Assembly: GCA_030431525.1 (NCBI GenBank)
Contig: JAUIJC010000004.1
Span: 86,903-150,902 of the forward strand
DNA length: 64,000 nt
Source of the DNA: Bacteroidia bacterium
GTDB lineage: Bacteria; Bacteroidota; Bacteroidia; Cytophagales; JAAEPT01
Direction: 5' to 3'
Positions 1 through 8,982 of the stretch are shown piece after piece. Both the position numbers and the translations under genes were made by a program. Positions within the stretch are counted from its first letter, which is position 1; the number at the start of each line of letters is the position of its first letter. Under the pieces are notes generated by a model. It had not been told where the DNA came from. It did no database searches and saw only the letters and a program-made list of their open reading frames with translations.

Positions 1-42
1 TGATAGGTGTGGGACAGCTTTAAAGTTTTTTGTTGGAATGGA

Positions 43-984
43 TTATTTCACACGGAAGAATCCAGTACCAATCTTGTGGCCTTCACAGAAGATGTCTACG
101 CTGTAACGTCCAGCTTTATACTCGTATTCGTTTGGCTGGAAGCTGAAAGTCATTTGAGTGCCATCGTTTTCGTAGAGAACGTCCTGCTTAGAAGTGTAAA
201 GCTGGGTTCCGCCCTCTGCATCAAACTCACCGCCACCCAACAATGCGTCGGAAACAGTAGCACCTGAAGGCTCATGCAATTGCATGTAAACCGTTTTGCT
301 TTCTACGTCGGCAACTTTGTTTGGCGCCAATTCAAAGTCGATCAAGAGGGTTTCAATGTCTTTGGAGCGATACTCTTGATCCTCCTCAAATTTGATTTTA
401 CCCTTCTTGTTTTTTCCCTTCACCTTGAACTCACGAACAGAAAGCACCTGAGCCAATTTGATTTGGGCGTTTTTCTCGTCAAGCTCGTTACGAACCTCGG
501 AGAGGTTGTCCTCACGCTCAGAGATGTTGCCTTTCAGCTCCTGAATCTGCTCGTGTTGCTTTTCTGTTTGTGCTCGAAGATCCGCAATGTCCTTGTCACG
601 TTTTTCCAAAAGCTCTTGGTAACCGCTGATTTTGCTGGAAAGAGCATTGATTTTACTTTGACGGTTCCTATTGTCCTTCTTGAGCTTCTCCTTTTCCTCT
701 TTGATTGATTCCAAGGCTGTTTTCAAGTCCGTAATCTCAAGACCCATTTCTTGAGCTTTTTCGATTTCCGCTTGGAAACGTTGCTCTAATTGGTCAAGCT
801 CCTGCTCCTTTTCGGCGATAGTTTCAGCTTGTTGCTCTGTTACTTCCTGAGAAGCTTCAAGTTTTTTCTCAGTGTCCACACCCCAGTAGAGGAGGATGCC
901 ATAAAGGCCAAGTAGGACAGCGATAATAGCGACAAAAAGGATCTTTTGTCCGTTTTTGCGTGGTGGCGTTTTAGTTTCCGTCAT
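43..984 (-). CDS. Membrane-anchored coiled-coil protein with C-terminal beta domain, unknown function
   Basis: The 313-residue product is not recognised as a named family. It begins with a short basic cytoplasmic stretch and one hydrophobic segment (about residues 14-33, ILFVAIIAVLLGLYGILLYW), then a long charged heptad-rich coiled coil (about 38-190) and a C-terminal domain of about 115 residues rich in short beta-like stretches. The topology suggests a single-pass inner-membrane protein with a periplasmic rod and a distal folded domain. It lies downstream of apaG and a methyltransferase on the same strand, separated from the latter by about 190 bp, so it probably has its own promoter. The ATG start gives an N-terminus consistent with a membrane anchor. 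A structural or envelope-spacing role is inference only. Confidence 0.8.
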   Translation of the reverse strand: MTETKTPPRKNGQKILFVAIIAVLLGLYGILLYWGVDTEKKLEASQEVTEQQAETIAEKEQELDQLEQRFQAEIEKAQEMGLEITDLKTALESIKEEKEKLKKDNRNRQSKINALSSKISGYQELLEKRDKDIADLRAQTEKQHEQIQELKGNISEREDNLSEVRNELDEKNAQIKLAQVLSVREFKVKGKNKKGKIKFEEDQEYRSKDIETLLIDFELAPNKVADVESKTVYMQLHEPSGATVSDALLGGGEFDAEGGTQLYTSKQDVLYENDGTQMTFSFQPNEYEYKAGRYSVDIFCEGHKIGTGFFRVK

Positions 985-1177
985 AGCTACACAAAGAAGT
1001 ATTTATGCTTAGATGGTTTGTAAGAGGCGACTGGTAAATTTAGAGGATTCATACCTCGAAAAGCAAGGAAGATAGATTATTTCCGAAACTGGACCAAGTC
1101 TGTCAAAAGGGGAACAATGATTTTTTAGCAAAGAGTTCAATATAGACGTTGTTTGCTTGATATTTTCCCTTTGAAAT

Positions 1178-1987
1178 TTAAATCATCCAAGGATGTTTCT
1201 CGGGTTGTGTGGTCAAGGTAAAGTGCTGTTTGCCTTGTTCTTTGCGGAAGAAGACAAGCCCGAAATCAAACAGGTCGATACTCACCGTGACTTTCGGGTG
1301 TTTACAAATGGCTTGCCAAGCTTTGGTCATGCCCTTCGACCAATAGATGTCATCAAAGATAAAGACCGATTCATTATGCGCCTTTTCCAAACACCACTCA
1401 AAATAACGTAAAGTACTTTCTTTTTGATGATTGGCATCAAAGAAGATGACGTCTTGTGGTGGGAGGTCTTTTAAGGCTTTAGGGAGTGTGTGTTCAATAT
1501 TGCCTTGATGGATATTGATATCCTCAATCTCAAGTTTGCTGAAAGTGGATTGGGCAAAATTGGCGGTGTTGGGACAGCCTTCAAAGGTATGCACAATGGC
1601 GTCTTTGGAAGAACTCGCCAAGTAGGCCGTGGTAATACCCAGACTTGTTCCGAGGTCAAGAATGTTCTTAGCCTTCAATTCACGAAGGATTCGGAAAAGC
1701 ATTTCCGCCTGTTCCTTTGGCTTCAGGGAGTATTGAGCAATGGAGCTGACTTTCCTGTGTTTGGAGGTATCAACCGCTCCAGCACCAAAATCAGTGATTT
1801 CAAGGCGTTCATCCGATTGAAGAAGCTCTTCGCGAACGGCCTCAATAGCATCAAAGACATAGTATTTTTCCCTTGCCCTGATGCTGTCCAGATAAAAGTT
1901 GAAAACGAAGGGAGAGTGGACACTATGTTCGTCTTTGGCGAACAAGCGATGCCTCAGGAAGTTATAAGCGTAGTGAATTCGATCCAC
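1178..1987 (-). CDS. Class I SAM-dependent methyltransferase (O-methyltransferase-like)
   Basis: The 269-residue product has a Rossmann-type SAM-binding motif I (ILDLGTSLGITTAYLA, about residues 109-124), an acidic end of strand 2 (HTFEGCP), and FFDANH near residue 180 resembling motif IV of caffeoyl-CoA-type O-methyltransferases. The N-terminal 80 residues, with HSVHSPFVF, are typical of a Bacteroidota-specific set of class I methyltransferases of unknown substrate. Translation starts at GTG, because in-frame stops lie just upstream and there is no earlier ATG. It follows apaG by about 45 bp on the same strand, so the two may be cotranscribed. Methyl transfer is well supported by the fold; the substrate cannot be told. 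Confidence 0.85.
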   Translation of the reverse strand: MDRIHYAYNFLRHRLFAKDEHSVHSPFVFNFYLDSIRAREKYYVFDAIEAVREELLQSDERLEITDFGAGAVDTSKHRKVSSIAQYSLKPKEQAEMLFRILRELKAKNILDLGTSLGITTAYLASSSKDAIVHTFEGCPNTANFAQSTFSKLEIEDINIHQGNIEHTLPKALKDLPPQDVIFFDANHQKESTLRYFEWCLEKAHNESVFIFDDIYWSKGMTKAWQAICKHPKVTVSIDLFDFGLVFFRKEQGKQHFTLTTQPEKHPWMI

Positions 1988-2031
1988 TCTTTAAGCGATT
2001 GATTTTGGGCTTAAAGATAGTGGGAAAAAAC

Positions 2032-2418
2032 TTAGTTGAGGAGATAGGGCACAATGAGGTTGAACTCTGGAATGGTCACCTCGAATTCTTGGTCATCCAC
2101 CAACCTTTTGAAAAGGTAAGTGCCTTTCATTTTGCCCATGCCTGTTTTCAGGTTACACCCAGAGGTGTACTCATGGTTTTCACCTTGTTCCAAAATTGGT
2201 TGTTGACCAATCACACCTTCGCCGTCCACTTGGCGGTAGGTTCCATTGGCATCAAAAATTTCCCATTTCCTGCGAAGCAACTGAACGGTATAGTCGCTAT
2301 TGTTCTCAATCTGAATCTGATAGATGAAGACAAAATGCTCCTGAGAAGGGCTGGAATACTCTTCTTGGAAACTTGTTTTCACGCTTACGCGGATGTTTTG
2401 GGTAATTTCACTGACCAT
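2032..2418 (-). CDS. apaG: ApaG family protein
   Basis: The 128-residue product matches ApaG over its full usual length of about 125-130 residues: an immunoglobulin-like beta fold with the characteristic YQIQIENNSDYTVQLLRRKW segment, a VDGEGVIGQQP loop and a CNLKTGMGKMKGTY strand pair. ApaG proteins have been linked to Co2+/Mg2+ homeostasis genetically, but the molecular activity is unclear. The gene is the most upstream of a leftward group with the methyltransferase. The ATG start is unambiguous. Confidence 0.92.
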   Translation of the reverse strand: MVSEITQNIRVSVKTSFQEEYSSPSQEHFVFIYQIQIENNSDYTVQLLRRKWEIFDANGTYRQVDGEGVIGQQPILEQGENHEYTSGCNLKTGMGKMKGTYLFKRLVDDQEFEVTIPEFNLIVPYLLN

Positions 2419-2564
2419 AAAAAAGCGATTAGTGGCCGATTATTCAGCTTCTGTGTTTCTCTCACATCATGAGGAATTCTCCATTAAGATAACGAGAACA
2501 GTCAAATGTTAGCCTTTATCTACCTTAAAATTTGCTCATAACAGGATGGGTAAGCAGATTACTT

Positions 2565-2572
2565 TATCTTTG
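2565..2572 (+). promoter_or_regulatory. Bacteroidota -7 promoter box upstream of the ferredoxin reductase
   Basis: TATCTTTG is a perfect match to the Bacteroidota -7 consensus TAnnTTTG. It would place a transcription start about 90 nt before the ATG at 2664. A TTG sits further upstream (about 2532) but at more than the usual spacing, so the -33 element is uncertain. Confidence 0.45.
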
Positions 2573-2663
2573 TTTTCCTATACGTGATTTGAAATATCGG
2601 AAGAGGCTTTTCTTTTTAAAGAAGTCAAAAGGCTCATTCTCCGAAGACTAACCCATAAAGATT

Positions 2664-3758
2664 ATGATTGCTGAGGCAACCTTAAAGGTTAAGCAGATTA
2701 TCAAAGAGACTGCTGACGCCATCACTATTGTATTTGAGAAGCCTGCTTCGGGCATGAATTATTTGGCAGGCCAGTTCCTGACATTGATTGTGAAGATCGA
2801 TGGCAAGGAGTACCGTAGGGCTTATTCCCTGTGTTCTGCGCCGAAGGTGGATGCTGACCTTGCTGTAACGGTGAAGCGTGTGCCAAAAGGCATTGTTTCC
2901 AACTACTTGCCAGATAACCTGAAGGTGGGTGATGAGATGGAAGTGTTGGAGCCAATCGGAAATTTCGTGGTGAATCCAGAGGCTTCAAACCAGCGTCATT
3001 TGATGATGATTGGTGGTGGTAGCGGTATCACGCCTTTGATGTCCATGATCAAGACGGTGTTGACAGAGGAGTCTGCCAGCATGGTTTCCCTTCTCTTTGT
3101 GAATCGCAACGAGGAGTCTGTGATTTTCAAACAAGCCTTGGATCAGTTGGCTGAAAAGTATGCAGGTCGATTCCGCTTGGTGAACCATTACAGCAATGGA
3201 AATGGAGAGGAGCCTAAGAAGAAAAAGGGCTTGTTTGGTTTGTTCTCCAAAAAATCAGCCCCAGCCTCAAACAGGTTGGATGTAAGTGCAATGGGCAATC
3301 TCCTATCTCAATTTAACATTGAGCAAGGTGATAACACTGAGTATTACATCTGTGGTCCTGAGGGCTTGATGGCTGTGGCTGAGGATTGCCTCAAGCAACG
3401 TAAGGTGGACAACTCCAAGGTGTTCCGAGAAAGCTTTGTGAGCAATAAGGAGGATAATTACCGTAAGGAGCATTCAGATGAAAGCGACCAATCGGTAAAA
3501 GTGATTGTTGGTGGTGAGGAATTCTCACTGGATGTGCCAGCAGGACGTAGCATTTTGGATACGGCCTTGGATGCTGGAATCGATATCCCATTCTCTTGCC
3601 AAAGCGGACTTTGTACGGCTTGTATGGGTCGTTGCACTTCAGGTGAGGTGGCCATGTCGGAGAGTGATGGCTTGACTCCAGACCAGATTGCCCAAGGCTA
3701 TGTGTTGACCTGTGTTTCCCACCCGAAAGGAGGGAATGTGGTTATCGAATACGATTGA
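2664..3758 (+). CDS. PaaE-like ferredoxin-NAD(P)H reductase with C-terminal 2Fe-2S domain
   Basis: The 364-residue protein has three modules in order: an FAD-binding beta barrel (about 1-105, with RAYSLCSAP as the flavin-contact motif), an NAD(P)H-binding domain (about 110-245, GGGSGITPLMSM near 113 and YYICGPEGLM near 228) and a plant-type ferredoxin domain (about 272-364) with cluster cysteines in CQSGLCTACMGRC and the final LTC. This is the layout of phenylacetyl-CoA epoxidase reductase PaaE and related oxygenase reductases. A lysine/serine-rich insertion (about residues 185-205) sits within the nucleotide-binding domain. No paaABCD genes are adjacent, so it is likely a general ferredoxin reductase rather than a phenylacetate enzyme. 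It ends at a clear intrinsic terminator. Confidence 0.9.
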   Translation: MIAEATLKVKQIIKETADAITIVFEKPASGMNYLAGQFLTLIVKIDGKEYRRAYSLCSAPKVDADLAVTVKRVPKGIVSNYLPDNLKVGDEMEVLEPIGNFVVNPEASNQRHLMMIGGGSGITPLMSMIKTVLTEESASMVSLLFVNRNEESVIFKQALDQLAEKYAGRFRLVNHYSNGNGEEPKKKKGLFGLFSKKSAPASNRLDVSAMGNLLSQFNIEQGDNTEYYICGPEGLMAVAEDCLKQRKVDNSKVFRESFVSNKEDNYRKEHSDESDQSVKVIVGGEEFSLDVPAGRSILDTALDAGIDIPFSCQSGLCTACMGRCTSGEVAMSESDGLTPDQIAQGYVLTCVSHPKGGNVVIEYD

Positions 3759-3767
3759 TTTTCATTG

Positions 3768-3796
3768 GCGCCCCAGCTTGCTGTGGGCGCTTTTTT
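3768..3796 (+). terminator. Rho-independent terminator after the ferredoxin reductase gene
   Basis: A GC-rich stem (GCGCCC / GGGCGC) with an intervening loop is followed by six T residues. It begins about 10 nt after the reductase stop codon. Confidence 0.85.
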
Positions 3797-3883
3797 GATT
3801 TTTATATAAACAATATAAAGCAATATTGCGATAAAATTTGGTTGGGATTGAATCCGTTCATTAGGAAACAACAGAGCGGATTG

Positions 3884-4291
3884 ATGAGGATTCAAGCTTT
3901 ATTGTGTGCTTTATGTCTGATGTTGACGGGAAAGCTGTTTTCACAGCGTGTCTATCCCGTTTATGATTCTCTCTATGCGACCGCAATGGTTGAGATAGTG
4001 GATGATTCGCTGGAAGCTGATTTATTTGTGTGGCGAGCACCAACCAAAGATCAATCTCAGGGAAATCATGGATGGTGGTATTTCTCAGCAAGGGAACATG
4101 AAGGAGACCGAAAAATTTTTTATGTACAACCCGAAGAGCGGTCTGATTTTAAAGTGTTTTTTGTGGCTGATAGAGCTTCGGCTGGCTGGAGAAACCGTCG
4201 AGCAAAGGTCTTTTTCGAAGATCAAAAACCAGTAAGGCTCCCGACAAGTAGGGATCGTTATGGAGGCTTTAAACAATGGCAGGACAAGTGA
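3884..4291 (+). CDS. DUF6150 family secreted protein
   Basis: The 135-residue product starts with a signal peptide (MRIQALLCALCLMLTGKLFSQ). The mature part shows the DUF6150 pattern of repeated short strands: VYDSLYAT, ADLFVWRA, a WWYF aromatic patch, KIFYV, DFKVFFV and the C-terminal AGWRNR. The function of the family is unknown. The reading frame is open back to 3755, but that extension would run through the upstream terminator and would hide the signal peptide, so ATG 3884 is chosen. The gene is flanked by terminators on both sides, so it is monocistronic. Confidence 0.82.
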   Translation: MRIQALLCALCLMLTGKLFSQRVYPVYDSLYATAMVEIVDDSLEADLFVWRAPTKDQSQGNHGWWYFSAREHEGDRKIFYVQPEERSDFKVFFVADRASAGWRNRRAKVFFEDQKPVRLPTSRDRYGGFKQWQDK

Positions 4292-4298
4292 TAAAAGA

Positions 4299-4336
4299 AA
4301 ATAGGCCGTGAGCGTTAAGATGTTCACGGCCTATTT
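4299..4336. terminator. Bidirectional terminator between the DUF6150 gene and the histidine kinase
   Basis: A perfect 13-bp stem (AAATAGGCCGTGA and its complement) with a 12-nt loop is flanked by A-rich and T-rich ends. It can terminate both the rightward DUF6150 gene and the convergent leftward kinase gene. Confidence 0.85.
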
Positions 4337-4349
4337 CTTTTCTTAATCC

Positions 4350-6308
4350 TTACGCCACCATATTCTTTTTGATGGCGTTGAGGAGATCATCGGGCTTGAA
4401 TGGTTTGGTCACTAAATCATTCATGCCGTGGTTCATGATGCGTTCGCGCAGGTCGCCTTCGGATTCAGCAGTCAGGGCGATGATTGGCACTTTATTGCTG
4501 AGCTTTTCAGAGCGAAGGACTTTGGAAGCTTCATAACCATCCATTTCAGGCATCTGAAGGTCCATGAGCACCAAGTGGAAATCTTTCTCCAAGAAGTGGT
4601 CAATGGCTTGTCGGCCGTTCTCGGCCACGGTTACCTTGGCACCCCATTTTTCAAGGAATTCTTGGGCGACCATCACATTGAGGAGATTGTCCTCAGCCAT
4701 CAAAACGTTCATCCCAGTGAGCGGTTGGGTTGTCATTGGCTGATGTTTTGGAAGGAGTCTTTGAGGTGCTTTGGCGACATCAACTTTAATGGTAAAGTGG
4801 AAGTTGGCACCTTGCCCTTCCTCGCTTTTTACCTGAAGGTTTCCACCATGGAGGTCAACCAGTTGTTTTGAAATACTTAGTCCCAACCCTGAGCCACCGA
4901 ATTTTCGGGTCATTTCATCGTCCGCTTGGCAGAAATGTTCGAAAATATGCGCCTGTTTTTCTTTCGGGATTCCGATACCAGTGTCCTTGACCTCAAAGTG
5001 TATTTGCGCCTTTTTGCCCTTCTGTTCTTTCATGGAAAGATGTAGGGAAACTTCGCCTTGTTCGGTGAATTTGATGGCGTTTCCAAGCAGGTTGATAAGG
5101 ATTTGACTCAAGCGGAATCGGTCTCCATGGATGTGTTCTGGAACTTCTTGATCCACCTCCAATTTTAAGTTGAGTCCTTTAGTATCAGCTTGTGGACGAA
5201 GGGTTTGGATGGTTTCGTGTACAAAGTTGTGCAAGTCAAAATCCTCCTTGTGTAATCTCACTTTTCCTTCGCTGAGCCTATTGAGGTCCAACACATCATT
5301 GATTAATGATAGGAGTGTTTCAGAGGAAAACTTCAACGTTTCCAGCTTGTCGCGTTGGCAATTATCCTTGCTCTCTTCCAACAGAAGGTGAGCCAATCCA
5401 ATGACAGAATTTAGCGGTGTGCGGAGTTCATGGCTCATGGTGGAAAGGAAGCGTTCCTTTGCCTTGCCAGCTTCTTCGGCCTTTTTGTTCGCCTCGATCA
5501 AGGTTCGCTTTGTCCGTCGGATTTGTTCGATGGTCTGGCGCAAGCGATGTTCGTTGTTTAGCAATTGGCGGTTGCTGAGCTCCAAGCTGTTGGTGAGTTT
5601 TTTCTGCTTGAGGTTTTCTTTTTTGACTTGGCAGAGGGCAGGAGTGAAGATGATTTTCCAAACCATGATAAGTGCCCCGCCACTTAGGAGGACTGTTGCC
5701 ATCAATTGGAGGAACATGGTCCAGTCCATTTTTTTGCTGTGGATGCTACCAAACTGGGTGGCCGTGGCAATGATGGATTGGTTGTATTTGTCCTCGTTGT
5801 TCAGAATGGATTCCAAGCTGGCTTGGTTGTCCGCATAGTTGGTAGAAATCACCTGCTCGACTTCCTCCTTGATGGTGAGGAAACTCGGTGTAGCGGTTTC
5901 AAGAAGGCGGACAATGCTATCCGAGTTTTTCCATTCCGTATTGGAGCTGAACTGAAGAAGGTCTGAATCACTCCAAAAGAAGGCATTGTTCAGAAAGTCT
6001 TCCTTGTTATTACTTCCTCCGTTTACCAAAAGGAAATGTTGCTTTTTCCATTGGTTAAAAAGGTCTTCAAACTTTCCTTTTAGCTGGGTGAGTTCTTTGT
6101 CCTTGCTGGTGTGATGCTCGATGGCAAGGAGGGTTTTGGTCATTTCCTGTCCCGTATGAGACTGTTGTACGGCTGATTGAATAGCCATCATGTCCGACTC
6201 CTGAGCGCCGATGCTAACACGGATGAAAGCTTGCACTGCAATGATGAGCGAGACAATGGAAATAGAGAAAAAAATGAAGCGTCGTTTGAGCTGGTGTATC
6301 GGTCCCAT
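4350..6308 (-). CDS. Hybrid sensor histidine kinase / response regulator
   Basis: The 652-residue protein has two transmembrane helices (about residues 10-30 and 198-218) enclosing a helical periplasmic sensor of about 165 residues, then a coiled-coil linker, a HisKA domain with phospho-accepting His293 in MSHELRTPLNSV, a HATPase domain with the N box (LINLLGNAIKF, Asn410), DTGIGIP and GGSGLGLSI boxes, and a C-terminal receiver domain with AEDN, phospho-acceptor Asp583 in LMDLQMPEMDG and the conserved Lys in VTKPF. It would autophosphorylate and pass the phosphate to its own receiver. No output regulator gene is adjacent. The frame extends 12 codons upstream to a TTG, but the ATG at 6308 is preferred because it places a basic stretch directly before the first membrane helix. 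Confidence 0.92.
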   Translation of the reverse strand: MGPIHQLKRRFIFFSISIVSLIIAVQAFIRVSIGAQESDMMAIQSAVQQSHTGQEMTKTLLAIEHHTSKDKELTQLKGKFEDLFNQWKKQHFLLVNGGSNNKEDFLNNAFFWSDSDLLQFSSNTEWKNSDSIVRLLETATPSFLTIKEEVEQVISTNYADNQASLESILNNEDKYNQSIIATATQFGSIHSKKMDWTMFLQLMATVLLSGGALIMVWKIIFTPALCQVKKENLKQKKLTNSLELSNRQLLNNEHRLRQTIEQIRRTKRTLIEANKKAEEAGKAKERFLSTMSHELRTPLNSVIGLAHLLLEESKDNCQRDKLETLKFSSETLLSLINDVLDLNRLSEGKVRLHKEDFDLHNFVHETIQTLRPQADTKGLNLKLEVDQEVPEHIHGDRFRLSQILINLLGNAIKFTEQGEVSLHLSMKEQKGKKAQIHFEVKDTGIGIPKEKQAHIFEHFCQADDEMTRKFGGSGLGLSISKQLVDLHGGNLQVKSEEGQGANFHFTIKVDVAKAPQRLLPKHQPMTTQPLTGMNVLMAEDNLLNVMVAQEFLEKWGAKVTVAENGRQAIDHFLEKDFHLVLMDLQMPEMDGYEASKVLRSEKLSNKVPIIALTAESEGDLRERIMNHGMNDLVTKPFKPDDLLNAIKKNMVA

Positions 6309-6352
6309 AACACCAAAAACAAACGACGCTTCGCAGAAGTTCAAAAATTTAA

Positions 6353-6423
6353 GACGTTAGACATTAGATGTTAGACTTTAGCTCCTTTCTAATGTCTAAT
6401 GTCTAATGTCTAATGTCTAATGG
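6353..6423. repeat. Heptamer-repeat hairpin between the kinase and the coiled-coil/TPR gene
   Basis: The right arm (6389-6423) is five tandem copies of the heptamer CTAATGT; the left arm (6353-6381) is a degenerate inverted version (TTAGACATTAGATG and related words), so the whole can fold into a long hairpin around CTCCTTT. It sits in the non-coding space upstream of the kinase. It resembles the other word-repeat hairpins at 9191, 11226, 29706 and 44935. Confidence 0.8.
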
Positions 6424-6429
6424 CTGTTA

Positions 6430-8796
6430 TTACTCATCCACTGATGTATTTGCCTGAAAGCCCTGTGGGGCTACAGGTTTGTCATAGTCGTAGTAGGTGA
6501 AGTACAATGTCTTTTGTTGCTTCTTGCCCTTTTCATCACGGTAAGTGATTAAGTAGCGCTCCAACAAAGCTTGGCCGTTAAGACCATTTTTTGATGGGTG
6601 AGGGCAACAAGATCCTTGGCGGATAAATTCGACTGGGTTTCCCTTGGCGTCACGCAACAGGCTTAGGTAAGCCTCGATGTTAGTCGTAGGAATTGGATTC
6701 TCGCTGGTGCCTACCTGAATTGGTTTTTCAGGCTGGGAGCCATACACCTCATCATTGGAAACTCCAGTGATTTGATGGATGGAGTAGTAGCGCTTTACTT
6801 CTTTGCCACAGTTTTCTGCCAACTTTTGTGAAGCTCTGGTATCCCCATTTTTTTGGCCTTTGGTCCAGTCTTTACAAGCACGATCAAACTCATTGAGGTA
6901 ATCATTGTAGAGAATTGCTCGCTGATAACGTGCTTCTGTGTGGAGGCTGTCCACGAAAAGGATGAGGGAATAATCCTCGGATGCCCCGAGATAATCTCCA
7001 CGGCCTTTATTGATTTCGGCACGAAGAAGATAGCTTCGGAAATCCTTTGGAGCTATCGTAATCATCTGCTCAAGGTTGACCAATGCTTCTCTTGATTTAT
7101 TGAGCATATAGTCCGTGTAACCCGCCAAATAGAAAGGCATCGGGTTTTGATTAGCGGTTTCCTTGGCCTTTGAGAATTTCTTGGAAGCACCTTCAAGGTC
7201 TTTGGCCAAGCCAAGTTGAATACCAGCAAGAAGGATGTCCTCAGACTTGTTTTCCAAGGCTTGCAACTGGGCGTTGAGCGCCTCCAATTTTGGCTGAAGG
7301 ATTTCCTTTTGGTGTTTGTTGTTCTCCAAAGCCCGCTGAGTCTGGTGCAGGGCATCTTCTTCACTGAGAATCAATTGTCCCAAAGAGTCAATGCTGGCGG
7401 GTAGGAGCGCCTGCAATTTCAGGTTTGCCTGTTGTGATTTCTCCAGCGATTGGATTTTAGCGGTAGAGGTTTCCGTTTTTCGGGAAACGACATCGTAAGC
7501 TTTTGATGCCTCAAAGGAGCGTTCCTGTTGGGCAGTGATTCGCTTGGAAATGGCTTGTTGTTGGTTGGAGGTTTCCTCCAATTCTTTTTGAAGATGCCCG
7601 CCTTCCTTGGTGAGCGAATGAATGGAATGTTCAGCCTCTTTCACTGAAGCGTGAAGGGTGTGTTGCTCCGCTTTGAGTCTTTCCAATTCTTTGATGAGGA
7701 TGTCACGACGTTGCGACTGACCCTTGTTTTCACCCTCTAACAAGGCGTATTGAGTTTGAAGGGAATCAATATCCGAGAGCATCTTTTGGTCATGGGCCTC
7801 AAGTTGTTTGCGCTCGTCATTATGTTGCTTGATGGAAGCATTCAATTTGATGATGTCTCGCTCAAAACCTTTTTGTTTGTCCTCAAGCTGTTTTGCTTGA
7901 TGGTTGCCCTTATTGACCTCTTGCTTCAGGGTGTGCAGTTCGTCATGCGAAAGGTTAGGGTTGTTCAAAGCTTTACGCTTTGGTGCCAATTCTTTATTCA
8001 GTTTGGCCAATTCCTTTTCGCTCTCTTTCTGCTCTTTGGTGGCTTGATCACGTTTTGTGGTCAAGTCGGTGATAGCGGTCTGGTTGTCTTCCAGCTTTTT
8101 GACGCTGGAATGGTGATCCTTGAGCAAGTGGTCCAGCGTTTGGCTGGTCTTGTGGAGGAGGTTAAAGCTGTTTTTAACAGAGTCTTTTACTAAAGCCAAG
8201 CTGGCTTCTTTCTCTTTTAACAGGTTTTCGTCCTTCTGATAGTTTTGTTCAGCTTGTGCCTTCTCTTTTTGGAGAGCTTCAATTTTAGCTTGATTCTCTT
8301 TCCAAGCAGTACTTTTTGCACTCAGTTGTGCAGATACCGCCGAAAGGCTGTCTTGAATCCTGCCAAGAATGGTTTTTTCTTCCTCCTTTCGGGTGGATAA
8401 GGCTTGCAGTTGGGATTGTTGTTGGGCAAGGGAATCTTGCCAAGCAGTTTTTTCTATTACAATGGATTTTCCCTCAACCTGATGGTTTTTCAGGGAGGCT
8501 TCCCGTCGTTGTTTTTCTTGGCGGTTTTTGCCAATGGTTTCAGTCAGGTTGGAAACTTGGGTAGTTTCTTTCTGAATGTTTGTGTGGACTTTGGAAAGGG
8601 AGTCCCTGACTTGTTGTTGTTCCGCGGCTGTCTTTGCCCTAAACTCCTTGTCTGATGCTATTTTGGCTTTTGCCTCCTTTAGCGTATTGGTATAGGTTCC
8701 TTCGTTTTTATAGTGTTGAGCACTGGCGGTCAGGCTTAATCCCAAAGAAATTAAAGAGGCAAAACAGGTGATGTAAAGTTTATTTTTCATTGGCAT
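6430..8796 (-). CDS. Secreted coiled-coil protein with TPR repeats
   Basis: The 788-residue protein starts with a signal peptide (cleavage near SLTASAQ, about residue 27). Residues 40 to about 535 are an almost continuous Lys/Glu/Gln-rich coiled coil, followed by three or four TPR-like helical pairs (about 540-660, with FYLAGYTDYMLNKSREAL and SYLLRAEINKGRGDY) and a C-terminal domain of about 110 residues containing SCCPHPS. No enzymatic motif is visible. The predicted location is periplasmic or outer-membrane associated. Adjacent Met codons at positions 1 and 3 make the exact start uncertain by two residues. It is transcribed alone, with the repeat hairpin at its 3' side. Confidence 0.82.
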   Translation of the reverse strand: MPMKNKLYITCFASLISLGLSLTASAQHYKNEGTYTNTLKEAKAKIASDKEFRAKTAAEQQQVRDSLSKVHTNIQKETTQVSNLTETIGKNRQEKQRREASLKNHQVEGKSIVIEKTAWQDSLAQQQSQLQALSTRKEEEKTILGRIQDSLSAVSAQLSAKSTAWKENQAKIEALQKEKAQAEQNYQKDENLLKEKEASLALVKDSVKNSFNLLHKTSQTLDHLLKDHHSSVKKLEDNQTAITDLTTKRDQATKEQKESEKELAKLNKELAPKRKALNNPNLSHDELHTLKQEVNKGNHQAKQLEDKQKGFERDIIKLNASIKQHNDERKQLEAHDQKMLSDIDSLQTQYALLEGENKGQSQRRDILIKELERLKAEQHTLHASVKEAEHSIHSLTKEGGHLQKELEETSNQQQAISKRITAQQERSFEASKAYDVVSRKTETSTAKIQSLEKSQQANLKLQALLPASIDSLGQLILSEEDALHQTQRALENNKHQKEILQPKLEALNAQLQALENKSEDILLAGIQLGLAKDLEGASKKFSKAKETANQNPMPFYLAGYTDYMLNKSREALVNLEQMITIAPKDFRSYLLRAEINKGRGDYLGASEDYSLILFVDSLHTEARYQRAILYNDYLNEFDRACKDWTKGQKNGDTRASQKLAENCGKEVKRYYSIHQITGVSNDEVYGSQPEKPIQVGTSENPIPTTNIEAYLSLLRDAKGNPVEFIRQGSCCPHPSKNGLNGQALLERYLITYRDEKGKKQQKTLYFTYYDYDKPVAPQGFQANTSVDE

Positions 8797-8930
8797 TTAG
8801 CTTGTTATGAAGTATAAAAAAATGCCCTTTTGGGGTGTCTGTGCGAAATTACATATTTCGTGAGTGATACGCCAAAGCAAACAAATAACTGTGCCGAAGA
8901 GTGCCCTGATTTTGGACTTTTTTCAAAAAA

Positions 8931-8959
8931 AGAGGCGGTCCCAATGGAACCGCCTCTTT
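8931..8959 (-). terminator. Terminator downstream of the mdh-associated small gene
   Basis: Read on the minus strand, an AGAGGCGG-type stem of about 11 bp with an ATTGG loop is followed by a T run. It lies about 25 bp beyond the stop of the 61-residue gene. Confidence 0.85.
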
Positions 8960-8982
8960 ATGAATTCGTTGTGAAAGTTCGA

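Noticed and set aside
3755..3883. N-terminal extension of the DUF6150 gene
   Set aside because: It would be translated across an intrinsic terminator and would remove the signal peptide from the N-terminus.
6389..6423. Possible CRISPR-like array
   Set aside because: The units are 7 bp, tandem and without spacers, so this is a simple repeat in a hairpin.
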